From PBB1 sp043738425 (GTDB lineage Bacteria; Pseudomonadota; Gammaproteobacteria; Burkholderiales; Burkholderiaceae_C), in contig JAYUGJ010000066.1 in NCBI GenBank assembly GCA_043738425.1, positions 1 to 40,660 of the forward strand: 40,660 nucleotides of DNA, given 5' to 3'. This document shows positions 22,983 through 30,870 of the stretch, in pieces; the stretch's first letter is position 1, and each line of letters opens with the position of its first letter. Made by a program: the position numbers and the translations under genes. The notes beneath the pieces were generated by a model, which had not been told where the DNA came from, did not search any database, and saw nothing but the letters and a program-made list of their open reading frames with translations.

Positions 22983-23285
22983 CCCTTCGACGGGCTCAGG
23001 CCGAACGGTCTGGCTGCGCGACCAGGCCCTTCGACGAGCTCAGGGCGAACGGTCTGGCTGCGCGCATTCAACATAACCGAACTCACGCTGTGCGCTGGCC
23101 CCTTCGACGAGCTCAGGGCGAACGGTCTTGCTGCGCAACCAGACCCTTCGACGGGCTCAGGGCGAACGGTTGGTTGATCGGTTCGTTGCTCCGTAGGAAC
23201 CGTTCGGGTTGAGACCTTCGACCAGCTCAGGGCGAACGGTCTGGCTGCGCGACCAGACCCTTTCGACCGGCTTGGGGCGTATGGC
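22983..23285. repeat. Array of the CTTCGAC...GAACGG repeat, 44-bp period
   Basis: Five clear copies plus one degenerate copy of a 27-base element (starts CCCTTCGACG, then GCTCAGGGCGAACGGT) at 22983, 23027, 23100, 23144, about 23214 and about 23257. Adjacent copies are 44 bp apart, separated by CTGGCTGCGCGACCAGA-type spacers. An inverted partial copy (ACCGTTCGGGTTGAG) lies at 23199-23213. The 436-bp gap 22934-23369 holds no other feature. It is not CRISPR: the spacers are themselves repeated. Confidence 0.85.
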
Positions 23286-23369
23286 TCGTGGCACTTCGCG
23301 GGGGTTAAACACCTGGCACTGGCGGCGATGCTGGTGCGACCACCCAATCCCACCGGGCACCGGCGCGCA

Positions 23370-23828
23370 TCAGTAACCGGCTGCGCGGCGGTCTTCGGTG
23401 ACCCGGCTGTCGGCACCGCGTTGGGCTGCCATGCGGCCACTGCGGTAGGCGGCCACCAGTGCATCGAGGCGGGCCAGCACGTGCGCTACGTGCAGCGGCT
23501 TGTTCCACACCTCGATGAAACCAGTGTCGCCAACGCGAAACCCGTAGTCGGAGGTGACGGCCACCGCTGGCACGCTGGCATAACCGGGCATGGTGCGCAG
23601 GTGGTGCAGCAGCGCGACGCCGTAGCAATCGGGCAGATTCAAATCGAGCAGCAGCACGCACGGCTGCAGCGTGGGCGCGATGTCGAGCGCTTCGGTGCCG
23701 TCGATGGCAACGCTCAGGCGCAGGTCGGGCCGACGCTGGAACAGTGCATCCATCAGCATCACATTCAGCGGCTCGTCTTCGACGTACAGCACGTCCAGGC
23801 GATCTGGGTCTAGCGAGGTGGCGTCCAT
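23370..23828 (-). CDS. Stand-alone response regulator receiver protein
   Basis: 152 residues, consisting only of a CheY-like receiver. Acidic pocket Glu17/Asp18 (LYVEDEP), phospho-acceptor Asp62 (LLLDLNLPD), switch Thr92/Ser93 (VAVTSDYG) and Lys110 (VWNKPL) are all in place. There is no output domain; the C-terminal 25 residues are basic and Ala/Arg-rich. Such proteins relay phosphate or bind a partner; no histidine kinase is adjacent. GGGAACC lies close to the ATG. The open frame continues far upstream through a period-7 repeat but without receiver-like sequence, so the ATG at 23828 is used. Confidence 0.88.
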   Translation of the reverse strand: MDATSLDPDRLDVLYVEDEPLNVMLMDALFQRRPDLRLSVAIDGTEALDIAPTLQPCVLLLDLNLPDCYGVALLHHLRTMPGYASVPAVAVTSDYGFRVGDTGFIEVWNKPLHVAHVLARLDALVAAYRSGRMAAQRGADSRVTEDRRAAGY

Positions 23829-23934
23829 GGCGGGTTCCCGTAGTGGTTGGCACATTGAGGGCAACCGTCGTGCCTGTTTTGTGGACGCGCTGGCGACCGC
23901 GCGCAACGATGTCGACACCGCGCGCAAGACCATT

Positions 23935-24015
23935 GGGCACAGGGCACAGGGCACAGCCCACAGGCCACAGAGCACAGACGACCGGCCACAAGAGCGCGGG
24001 CCACAAGAGCGCGGG
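23935..24015. repeat. Period-7 repeat between receiver gene and acidic protein gene
   Basis: Three exact GGGCACA, then GCCCACA, GGCCACA, GAGCACA and two copies of a 15-base unit containing GGCCACAAGAGCGCG. It lies in the divergent intergenic region 23829-24068 and would sit in one or both promoters' leaders. Confidence 0.75.
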
Positions 24016-24068
24016 CGGCACGTGTTTTGCCATCTGCGTGGTTCCATCACACCGACCGAGGAGCCACC

Positions 24069-24524
24069 ATGGCACAGCCGAACGATTCGACCACCCCACC
24101 CCATTCAGCCAACGCCTTGCTTGAAGAAGTGATGCGCGAAGACGGCACCTACGTCGAGCCCGGTGCGCGGCCGGTCGACCAGCCGGCCACTGAAGAAGAC
24201 GAAGACGCCGACCCGGTGGGCGACGGCACGGCCGATTTTCAAGTGGTGCGGCGCGCCACGCCGCTGCGCGACACGGCGACGCAACCGGTTCGCGAACCAA
24301 GTCACTTGCCGATCTCGGAGCCGGTCGGCGAACCGGTGACCGAGCCGGAGGCCGACCCGATCAACGAACCCGGCAACGACGCGCCGAACCTGACCGACGA
24401 AGACGCGATACCGAGCGATGGCGGCGACGACGACGATGGCACCGACGACCACGTCGATTCGATCGACGACCTGCCCAGCCACCGCAGCCCGGCGCGGCAT
24501 TCGAACGTGCAGCGCATCGGGTGA
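24069..24524 (+). CDS. Acidic low-complexity protein, unknown
   Basis: 151 residues, strongly acidic and probably disordered. It begins with a possible amphipathic helix (ANALLEEVMREDGTYVEPG), then Asp/Glu-rich stretches and a four-residue repeat with Glu-Pro (SEPVGEPVTEPEADP), and ends in a basic ARHSNVQRIG. No signal or membrane segment and no family recognised. GGAG lies eight bases before the ATG, so translation is likely. The Glu-Pro repeat is encoded by five 12-base units at 24315-24374. Confidence 0.6.
   Translation: MAQPNDSTTPPHSANALLEEVMREDGTYVEPGARPVDQPATEEDEDADPVGDGTADFQVVRRATPLRDTATQPVREPSHLPISEPVGEPVTEPEADPINEPGNDAPNLTDEDAIPSDGGDDDDGTDDHVDSIDDLPSHRSPARHSNVQRIG
24315..24374. repeat. 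Five diverged 12-bp units encoding Glu-Pro repeats
   Basis: TCGGAGCCGGTC, GGCGAACCGGTG, ACCGAGCCGGAG, GCCGACCCGATC, AACGAACCCGGC: the GA(A/G/C)CC core recurs every 12 bases. Confidence 0.7.
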
Positions 24525-24565
24525 GGCCGAGGTCGACGCGCCATGCGGTTTGGGTGAGCGCCATA

Positions 24566-24637
24566 CCCGTTCGGGCTGAGCTGGTCGAAGCCTGGTGGTG
24601 CGCGGGCAGACCCTTCGACGGGCTCAGGGCGAACGGG
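24566..24637. repeat. Inverted pair of the CTTCGAC...GAACGG repeat family
   Basis: Left arm CCCGTTCGGGCTGAGC with TGGTCGAAG (24566-24590); right arm 24611-24637 CCCTTCGACGGGC with TCAGGGCGAACGGGG. They are near-perfect inverse complements around a 20-base loop, and would form a strong stem-loop. It lies between the acidic protein gene and the antiporter gene 3' end (convergent), where it may also act as a terminator. Confidence 0.8.
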
Positions 24638-24734
24638 GTTGCGTACCCCTATTCACGCGCCCCCATTCACGCAGCATCTACGCCGCGCTCGTGCGCCGAG
24701 TTCACGCCGCCTTCACGACGGCTTCACGTTGCCG

Positions 24735-26126
24735 TCACGCCGGTGGCGACCCGTCGCCTTGCGCAGCCTGCTGCGGCTGTTTCGCATCGGCGTGCGTCCC
24801 ACTGCCGCTGGCGTCGCTGGCATCAGCAACAGCCAACGCCGGTTTGCCTGGCCGCCGCATCCGCTTGCGCCGATAGGCATTCATCAACGGCGTGGCCGAC
24901 AAACCATGCAGCACGATCGACAGCGCAACGCAGGTCAGCGTGGCCGACACCACGGTGTGCGCCAACGGCCCGACCACGCCGTGTTGCAGCGCAAACACCA
25001 AATAGAAAATCGAGCCGATGCCGCGGATGCCGAACCAGCCGACCAGCCGGCGTTGGCCCGCCGGCATGCGGTGTTTGCGCACCACCGCCAGCACCGCGGC
25101 CGGGCGCACCACGGCGAGCAGCAGCAACGCAAAGCCCAACTCACGCCAGCCCGCGCCGACGCCGTACAGCGCGGCGCCCACTGCCAGCACCATCGCCGCT
25201 TCGATCAAGCGCTCGATGCGCGCGCCGAATTGATGCAGCCGCTCGGTCAAATGCGCGGCCCGTGAATCGGCCACCGCAGCGCCCTGCGCCAACCGACGCA
25301 GCGGCAGCAGCAGCGTCGCACCCGCAGCAAACGCCACCACGAAAGTCGACACCTCGAGCGCGCGCGCCAAGCCGAACGACAACGCCACCGCACCGACATA
25401 AATCAGTTCGTCGCGGGTCACCGCATCGCGTTGCCGCAAACGGTGTTGCACCGCCCACCCGAGCGAGTAGCCTAGCGCCGCACCGACCGCCGCACCGCCG
25501 CCGATCGGCCAGACGAAATCGGCCCACCACCAAGCCACCGCATGGTCGCCCAAGCTGTGCAAACCCAGCAGCCCGAGCGCCAGCATGACGGCGGGCAGCG
25601 CGGTGCCGTCGTTCAACCCGCCCTCGGCGGTGAGTGACAGGCGCACCGCGTCGCGGTCGGCGGTCGATTGAATTTGCACATCCGAGGCCAGCACCGGATC
25701 GGTCGGTGCGACCACGCTGGCCAGCAGCAGCGCGGCAGCCCACGGCAGATCGAGCAACGCGTAGGCCGCGATGGCGGCCAGCGCAATCGTGACCACCATG
25801 CCGGGGCCGGCCAGCAGCAGCGCCACCCGCCATGCCCGCCAGGTCGGCGGCACCAGCAAGCGCAGGCCAACCGCGAACAGCGAAATCAACAAGGCCCATT
25901 CGGTGGCGTGGGTCAGCGCACTGGCGTGGCGTATCAACGCGGCGGTGTCGGGCGCACCGGTCGGGTCGGCCGCGGGGTGGTCTGTTAGCGCACCCGACAG
26001 CACGCCTGCAACCCAGCCCACCGCCAAATAAATAAGGGCGGGTGACAGCGGCCAGCGCGTCACCCACCCTTCAGTCAACGCCAGCGCAAACAGCACGCCG
26101 CCGAGCAGCAGCAAGGCGGCGGTCAC
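24735..26126 (-). CDS. CPA1-family (NhaP-type) Na+/H+ antiporter
   Basis: 463 residues with about 12 membrane helices. Family signatures: APTDPVLASDVQ, where the Asp lies in the ion site, EGGLNDGTALPAV, and the helix WFGIRGIGSIFYLVFAL. These fix it to cation:proton antiporter family 1, exchanging Na+ (or K+) for H+ across the inner membrane. The C-terminal ~35 residues are a polar tail with no TrkA-C regulatory domain. The start is GTG at 26126, weakly supported by AGCAGG; an in-frame TAA lies a few codons upstream. The gene stands alone, next to a PA2169-family gene. Confidence 0.93.
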   Translation of the reverse strand: MTAALLLLGGVLFALALTEGWVTRWPLSPALIYLAVGWVAGVLSGALTDHPAADPTGAPDTAALIRHASALTHATEWALLISLFAVGLRLLVPPTWRAWRVALLLAGPGMVVTIALAAIAAYALLDLPWAAALLLASVVAPTDPVLASDVQIQSTADRDAVRLSLTAEGGLNDGTALPAVMLALGLLGLHSLGDHAVAWWWADFVWPIGGGAAVGAALGYSLGWAVQHRLRQRDAVTRDELIYVGAVALSFGLARALEVSTFVVAFAAGATLLLPLRRLAQGAAVADSRAAHLTERLHQFGARIERLIEAAMVLAVGAALYGVGAGWRELGFALLLLAVVRPAAVLAVVRKHRMPAGQRRLVGWFGIRGIGSIFYLVFALQHGVVGPLAHTVVSATLTCVALSIVLHGLSATPLMNAYRRKRMRRPGKPALAVADASDASGSGTHADAKQPQQAAQGDGSPPA

Positions 26127-26179
26127 CGCCTGCTTACTGCGTTAATTCGATGGCAGCGGGCATCGACTGCCTCACGCCA

Positions 26180-26635
26180 TTACGCCGCCACCATGCGGGC
26201 CTGGTCGCGCAACGCCTTGATTTCGGCGTGGTTGCGTTTTGCGCCCTCGAATTGTTTTTCGATGACCAGGCGCACCTCCGGGGCCAGGTCTTCTTCGAGA
26301 CAGTCGCGGTATTGATCGAGTGCGGCGTCTTCGGCACGCTCGCATTCTTCAAGCACCGCCAGGTCTTTGTTGCCGCTGAGTGCGGTTTTTATCGAGACCC
26401 AGCCGCGGTGCATCGACCCACCGGCCGAACCACCGGTCTCGGGCGTGCCGCCATGTTGCGTCACCAACTGGTGCAACTCGGCCGCCGCGCGTTGGCAGCC
26501 ATCGGCGCGTGCGCGCAGGGTTTGTTGAAGGGCTGCGCTGTCTGCACGTTCGGCACTGGTGCGAAAGCCGTACTCGCCGTCTTTGCAGGTTTCGATCAGC
26601 GTGTTCAAGGTGTCAACGGTGTCTTCGGAGTTCAT
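26180..26635 (-). CDS. PA2169-family four-helix bundle protein (DUF2383)
   Basis: 151 residues. The sequence MNSEDTVDTLNTLIETCKDGEYGFRTSAERAD, then RADGCQRAAAELHQLVTQHGG, SMHRGWVSIKTALSG and ECERAEDAALDQYRDCLEEDL, is characteristic of the PA2169/DUF2383 family, a ferritin-like helical bundle with conserved Glu/His. The biochemical role is not defined; members are common in environmental proteobacteria. AAGGA lies seven bases before the ATG. It is 53 bp from the antiporter start on the same strand, and could be transcribed with it. Confidence 0.92.
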   Translation of the reverse strand: MNSEDTVDTLNTLIETCKDGEYGFRTSAERADSAALQQTLRARADGCQRAAAELHQLVTQHGGTPETGGSAGGSMHRGWVSIKTALSGNKDLAVLEECERAEDAALDQYRDCLEEDLAPEVRLVIEKQFEGAKRNHAEIKALRDQARMVAA

Positions 26636-26807
26636 ACGGTTTCCTTCAAGGGTGGGGAAAAGAATCGGTTGATGGGATGCGGAAGAACGAACCAGTCGGC
26701 AGCGGTCGACCAGCCTGCGGGCCGGCCAGCGCGGTGATCCGGTGGCCGGGTTTTGCGGGCTCGACGCGTGGAGTCGTCATCGGGTTGTGCACGCAATGCG
26801 GTCGCCT

Positions 26808-27386
26808 TCACAACTTGTTTTGCATGCGGTCACGCACCATCTGCACGCCGCGGCGGCCGGGGACGGGGCCGCGGTTACCGGCCTGCAACTCGTCTGCGTC
26901 GTCTGCGCTGACGTCGAGCCCGGAGTCGGTGCGCAGCTGGCGCGGCCAAGCGGCCGAGCGTTCCTCGACGTCGATCGCGCCGTTTTCATACATCAGTAAC
27001 TCCACATGCTCGAAGTCGGAATTGATGATGGTGTCGACCACCACCACGCTGTGGCCTTGGCGCACGGCTTCGGCATACAGGCCATAACTCCCCGCGCCGT
27101 TCGCAGCAGCCGCATCGGAAGCAACTTGAGACCTGGCACCAGCGTGGTCGACAGCGCCTGGTGCGCCGGTGTCGCCGAACAAGTTGCCGAAGAACACCGC
27201 AACCCGGCTGGAAAAGCCCGACTCGTAGTCGGCCGCCTCCATCTTGTGTTCAGCCGCGGCCGCATGGTCGGGCTCGTAGCCGGCTTGCAGGTGCACGGCA
27301 CCGGGGTCGAAGCCGTTGGTGATGAGTCGGTCGACCGCGCGCTGCGCGCTGGGTCGGTCGTCGAAAGCTGCAATCAGTGTTTGCAT
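26808..27386 (-). CDS. Stress-type protein with general stress protein 17M-like N-terminus
   Basis: 192 residues, soluble. The N-terminus (MQTLIAAFDDRPSAQRAVDRLITNGFDPGAVHL) resembles the ferredoxin-like fold seen in YflT/GSP17M-type general stress proteins, and VVVVDTIINSDFEHVELLMYENGAIDVEER forms a second such half. The middle (45-100) is Ala/Gly-rich. The C-terminal 40 residues are polar. Function unknown. GAAAGG precedes the ATG. The same fold type recurs in the unknown protein at 7967-8359, but the sequences are not obviously similar. Confidence 0.75.
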   Translation of the reverse strand: MQTLIAAFDDRPSAQRAVDRLITNGFDPGAVHLQAGYEPDHAAAAEHKMEAADYESGFSSRVAVFFGNLFGDTGAPGAVDHAGARSQVASDAAAANGAGSYGLYAEAVRQGHSVVVVDTIINSDFEHVELLMYENGAIDVEERSAAWPRQLRTDSGLDVSADDADELQAGNRGPVPGRRGVQMVRDRMQNKL

Positions 27387-27626
27387 GGTCAGGACCTTTC
27401 AAGTGAGAAGCAAGAAGTCACGCGGTGATGTGGCTGCGGCACCTGCCGCACCTGCCGCACGCACCGCGTGGACATGTGCTGGTTGGCATATGTCGTTCCT
27501 GCTGGTGCCTGCCGAGCTTCCCATCAGCGTGCCCATCAACGCTGCCACCACGCCCCGCCCGCCGACCGCATGTTCGGTAAGGTTTGCGGCACGCCTTACG
27601 CAGGCCGCGCGCGGCGGTGGGCGGTT

Positions 27627-28430
27627 TTACCGGTCGGCCTGTTGCACCGCGAGTCGGGTGCGGCCGGTGCGGGCAGTGCCGTTTTCCGTCGCCGGTGCCA
27701 GCCGGTCCGACAGCCCAGCTTGCGACATCAATTCGTTGAACCACACCCGGTAGCCCGCATCGCTCGGATGCAAACCATCAGGTGCATTGAGTTGGCGGTT
27801 TTTGACGAACGGGTCGTCGGCGTAGGCATGGAACAGGTTCACGTAGAGCGCGCCGGTGCGTGCGGCGCTGGCCCGCACCATGCGGTGCAATGCACGTGAC
27901 CGCGAGGTCATCCACCACGACAGCGGCGCGAAAAAAAACGGCGCGTTGCCGACGTTGCCCGCGGGCATCCACAGCACCAGCTCGCCGCGCTCGCGCGCGC
28001 CGCGGCCCACCGCATCGACCGCGGTTTGCATCACGTCGTCGGCGGTGAGCTGAATCACATCGTTGCCACCGGCTTGCACCAGCACGATGTCGTAGCGGCC
28101 GGACGCTGCCAGCTGCGTCACCACATCGGCCAGCTTTGCACCGTCGCGGGCCCGGTTGTCGATCCACAGCCGCGGATGGTCGCGCGCCAACAAACCGGCC
28201 AGGCTGTGCTGCGGCGACGACGCGCCGGTGCCGACCGCCGTGCTGTCGCCAACGATCAGCAACCGCACGCTGGCGTCGGCAGGCACTTGTTGCAGCGGCT
28301 GGCTGGCACGTATCAATTCAGCCGACTGGCCCATGCGCCACACCGCGCAGCCCGAAGTGATCAGCAGCGTCGCGCCGGCCAGTGTCCACAGCAGGGGTTT
28401 GATGGCGAAGGCGGTCGTTGGTGATGGCAT
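27627..28430 (-). CDS. SGNH/GDSL hydrolase, probable lipoprotein or anchored
   Basis: 267 residues. An N-terminal hydrophobic helix (10-27) ends in ITSGC (Cys28), a borderline lipobox. SGNH blocks are complete: IVGDSTAVGTG (Ser63), block II-like GAKLADV, AGGNDV (Asn122), and DGLHPSDAGY (Asp217, His220). This arrangement is that of TesA-like lysophospholipase/arylesterases. It would act in the periplasm or outer membrane on acyl esters of lipids or small molecules. It differs from the PEP-CTERM SGNH protein in this window, which lacks the Asp of the last block. No strong Shine-Dalgarno sequence is visible, and no operon partner. Confidence 0.88.
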   Translation of the reverse strand: MPSPTTAFAIKPLLWTLAGATLLITSGCAVWRMGQSAELIRASQPLQQVPADASVRLLIVGDSTAVGTGASSPQHSLAGLLARDHPRLWIDNRARDGAKLADVVTQLAASGRYDIVLVQAGGNDVIQLTADDVMQTAVDAVGRGARERGELVLWMPAGNVGNAPFFFAPLSWWMTSRSRALHRMVRASAARTGALYVNLFHAYADDPFVKNRQLNAPDGLHPSDAGYRVWFNELMSQAGLSDRLAPATENGTARTGRTRLAVQQADR

Positions 28431-28651
28431 GGGTGGGCTTCAGTGCAGTCGATGAGGCTGGCGACCGGCCATGCGGTGGGCGCGCGACAGCGGCGCGATT
28501 CGACCTGGCAATCGGCGGGCCCGCGGATCGGCGTGTGAATCAGTCGGTCCACGCGCCAGCAAAAACGCTCGGCCGCAACGCCCGGCACGGTCGAATCTGG
28601 CAGGCGTGTCGATTGCCCCGACGCGGGGTCGAAACCACCACCACACACCCG

Positions 28652-29098
28652 ATGACTGATTCCCTGCCCACCGATTTCCGCATGTCTGAACCCATTGAAG
28701 CCGCCGCGGTGCAACCGCTGGCTGCGACCCGCCCGCCGGCACGCCGGTCGATATTGCGGTTGAGCAAAAAGAAAGCGCCACTGCCGTTACACCCCACCGC
28801 TGACTTGCAGCCCGAGCCCACTGCCAGTGCGCCAATCCCGCCGGTGTTTGCGGCCACGCCGGCGACACCAACCGCCACCGACAGCGGCCCGCTGCCGATG
28901 CCGAACGAGCGCGATGAATCGCTGGGCCACATTGCCACGGAACCCGCGCCGCCGATGATCCAGGCCAAGGCCGACCTCGATGCCGGCCTGGTCGACACCG
29001 ACTTGCGCAGCACCGCCGGCCTCGACGACGAGCGTCGGCGTGCACTGCTGCACGCCAGCGCGCAGCCGGTGCCGAAGGTGCCCGGTGCCAGCCGATAA
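28652..29098 (+). CDS. Proline/alanine-rich hypothetical protein
   Basis: 148 residues from ATG 28652 (an alternative ATG at 28682). The middle is Pro/Ala/Thr-rich with a basic patch (SILRLSKKKAPLPL) and the end is helical and acidic (AKADLDAGLVDTDLRSTAGLDDERRRALLHAS). No signal or membrane segment and no recognised family. The gene start and coding status are only moderately supported: the frame is open from 28418 and no clear ribosome site precedes the ATG. The 28431-28651 stretch upstream, divergent from the GDSL gene, holds no other feature. Confidence 0.45.
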   Translation: MTDSLPTDFRMSEPIEAAAVQPLAATRPPARRSILRLSKKKAPLPLHPTADLQPEPTASAPIPPVFAATPATPTATDSGPLPMPNERDESLGHIATEPAPPMIQAKADLDAGLVDTDLRSTAGLDDERRRALLHASAQPVPKVPGASR

Positions 29099-29239
29099 AC
29101 AACCGGTGGGCGGCGACAGGAATCGGTCGACCACCCACCCAGCCCGAACGGGTGCAGACGAGCCCGTCACAGGCCTGCCGAAGCGACCCAGCGCGAACCG
29201 CGTTGCCAGTAAAACAACCTGCACTGCAGAAAGCCGCCG

Positions 29240-29470
29240 ATGGATTTTTTCAACCTGCTGCAATGGCCTGCCACCGCGTTGACGATGGCGGCGTCGTGGT
29301 GCGTCGCCTCGTCGGATGAAAGTCGACGCAACTGGGGCTTTTGGTTGTTCCTCATCAGCAATGTCTTGTGGGTGGCGTGGGGTCTGCACGACAAGGCGTA
29401 TGCGCTGGTCGCCATGCAGTTCGGTCTGGCCGCGCTGAACATACGCGGCGCGACGAAAACAAAAAGCTGA
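29240..29470 (+). CDS. Small membrane protein, 76 residues
   Basis: Two to three hydrophobic segments (8-22; 30-48 GFWLFLISNVLWVAWGLHD; 52-66). The second reads like the 'W....L.SNvLWvaWG' helix of small membrane proteins annotated as amino acid transporter-like or SemiSWEET-like in Burkholderiales, but the assignment is uncertain and no transport function can be claimed. AGAAAG lies about eight bases upstream of the ATG. It is the last gene before the lipid transporter operon. Confidence 0.7.
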   Translation: MDFFNLLQWPATALTMAASWCVASSDESRRNWGFWLFLISNVLWVAWGLHDKAYALVAMQFGLAALNIRGATKTKS

Positions 29471-29625
29471 TCGCTCGGCACCAACCGATTCGCGCGCACA
29501 GCCGGTTCGCGCATCGATCTCGGCACGATCCGTTCATCTGAAAAACCGTTCGGGCTTGCCTGGGTGTGGTCTGTCTGTTGGCGCACAGACGATGCCGGGT
29601 GCTGCGGTTACTTTGACCGTGACCC

Positions 29626-30870
29626 ATGAAGCCGACCGCCGTGCCACCAGCCGCTTTGCTCGCAGCCACTGCACAGCAATGGGCGCTGTCGGGTAGCTGG
29701 ACCGCGCGCGGCCTGCACGACCTGCACACACTGCAGCCGAAAGGCGCAGCGGTGCCGGACTCTGCGGCGCAGCAAACCACCGCCAGCGAGCCGATGCCGG
29801 GCAACGCGAGCCCGCCGGGTGTCGTGGCCGCCGAAGCACCGCATGCCCCCACCGCCGCGGTCACCGTCGATGCCACCGGCGTGGTCGCACTCGACTCGGC
29901 CGGGGCCTGGTGGCTGCACACGTGGCTGCGCACCACATCGATGGCCATGGCAATGGCAATGTCGGTGCGCGGGCTGCAGCCTGCCCAACAGCGCCTGCTC
30001 GACGCGGTCGCGGTGCGCCAGGCCGACATCGCACGCCAGCCGATGCCGGCGGTCGCCGCGCCGCGGCCGTGGGTTGCGCGCATCGGCTGCACGGTGTCGA
30101 CCGCGCTTGCCGCGGTGGTCACCGAGGCCGCAGCGCTGCTGGCTTTCATCGGCGAAAGCGCGGTCGCCATGGTCACCTGCGTGGCGCACCCGGCGCGCAT
30201 GCGCTGGCGGCCGGTGTGGTTCAACCTGCGCACCGCCGGCGTCGATGCATTGCCGATCGTCGGCTTGTTGGCGTTGCTGCTGGGGGTGGTGGTGGCCTAC
30301 CAGGGTGCCGACCAGCTGAGGCAGTACGGAGCCAACATCTTCATCGCCGATGTGGTCGGGTTGTCGATGCTGCGCGAGTTCGCGCCGCTGATCACCGCGA
30401 TCATCGTGGCCGGCCGTTCGGGCTCGGCCTATGCGGCGCAAATCGGCACGATGGCAGTCACCGAAGAAATCGACGCGATGCGCACGCTCGGTATCGAACC
30501 ACTCGACATGTTGGTGCTGCCCAAGCTGGTGGCCATGTTGATCGCGATGCCGCTGCTGACCGTGTTTGCCGATGTGCTGGGCGTGTTCGGCGGCATGTTG
30601 ATGGCGCGCGCGCAGCTCGATGTCGGCCTGGTCGAGTTCCTCGATCGCTTTGCCAAAGCCGTCAGCCCCACCAGTTATGCGGTGGGCATTGCCAAGGCAC
30701 CGGTGTTCGCTGCCATCGTGGTGGTGGTTGGCTGTTTTCAGGGCTTTCGCACCCGCGGCGGGGCCGACAGCGTGGGCCGCCAAACCACCCGCGCGGTGGT
30801 GCAGTCAATCTTTTTGGTGATCGTTGCCGACGCCTTGTTTTCAGTCGCCTTCAGCGCGCTCGATTTGTGA
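29626..30870 (+). CDS. mlaE: Lipid ABC transporter permease, MlaE family, with N-terminal STAS-like extension
   Basis: 414 residues. The C-terminal ~240 residues are an MlaE/YrbE permease: LGVVVAYQGADQLRQYGANIFIADVVGLSMLREFAPL (broken here), GRSGSAYAAQIGTM, TEEIDAMRTLGI and the following helices. The first ~150 residues resemble the STAS/MlaB-like domain fused to MlaE in many proteobacteria (GSWTARGLHDL, then VTVDATGVVALDSAGAWWL), which stabilises the complex. Between them are low-complexity stretches, including MAMAMAM (29941-29961, period 6). The stop overlaps the MlaF start (TGATG). The complex moves phospholipids between the membranes. Confidence 0.93.
   Translation: MKPTAVPPAALLAATAQQWALSGSWTARGLHDLHTLQPKGAAVPDSAAQQTTASEPMPGNASPPGVVAAEAPHAPTAAVTVDATGVVALDSAGAWWLHTWLRTTSMAMAMAMSVRGLQPAQQRLLDAVAVRQADIARQPMPAVAAPRPWVARIGCTVSTALAAVVTEAAALLAFIGESAVAMVTCVAHPARMRWRPVWFNLRTAGVDALPIVGLLALLLGVVVAYQGADQLRQYGANIFIADVVGLSMLREFAPLITAIIVAGRSGSAYAAQIGTMAVTEEIDAMRTLGIEPLDMLVLPKLVAMLIAMPLLTVFADVLGVFGGMLMARAQLDVGLVEFLDRFAKAVSPTSYAVGIAKAPVFAAIVVVVGCFQGFRTRGGADSVGRQTTRAVVQSIFLVIVADALFSVAFSALDL

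Noticed and set aside
22983..23285. CRISPR-like spacing of repeats
   Set aside because: The sequence between repeats is itself repeated, spacing is irregular (44 and 73 bp), no cas genes are present, and the same element occurs singly elsewhere.
25141..26067. 308-codon minus-strand frame inside the antiporter gene
   Set aside because: Shadow frame, Arg/Gly-rich; the antiporter frame shows clear CPA1 motifs.
29608..30783. 391-codon minus-strand frame opposite mlaE
   Set aside because: His/Arg/Gly-rich shadow of a clear MlaE permease.
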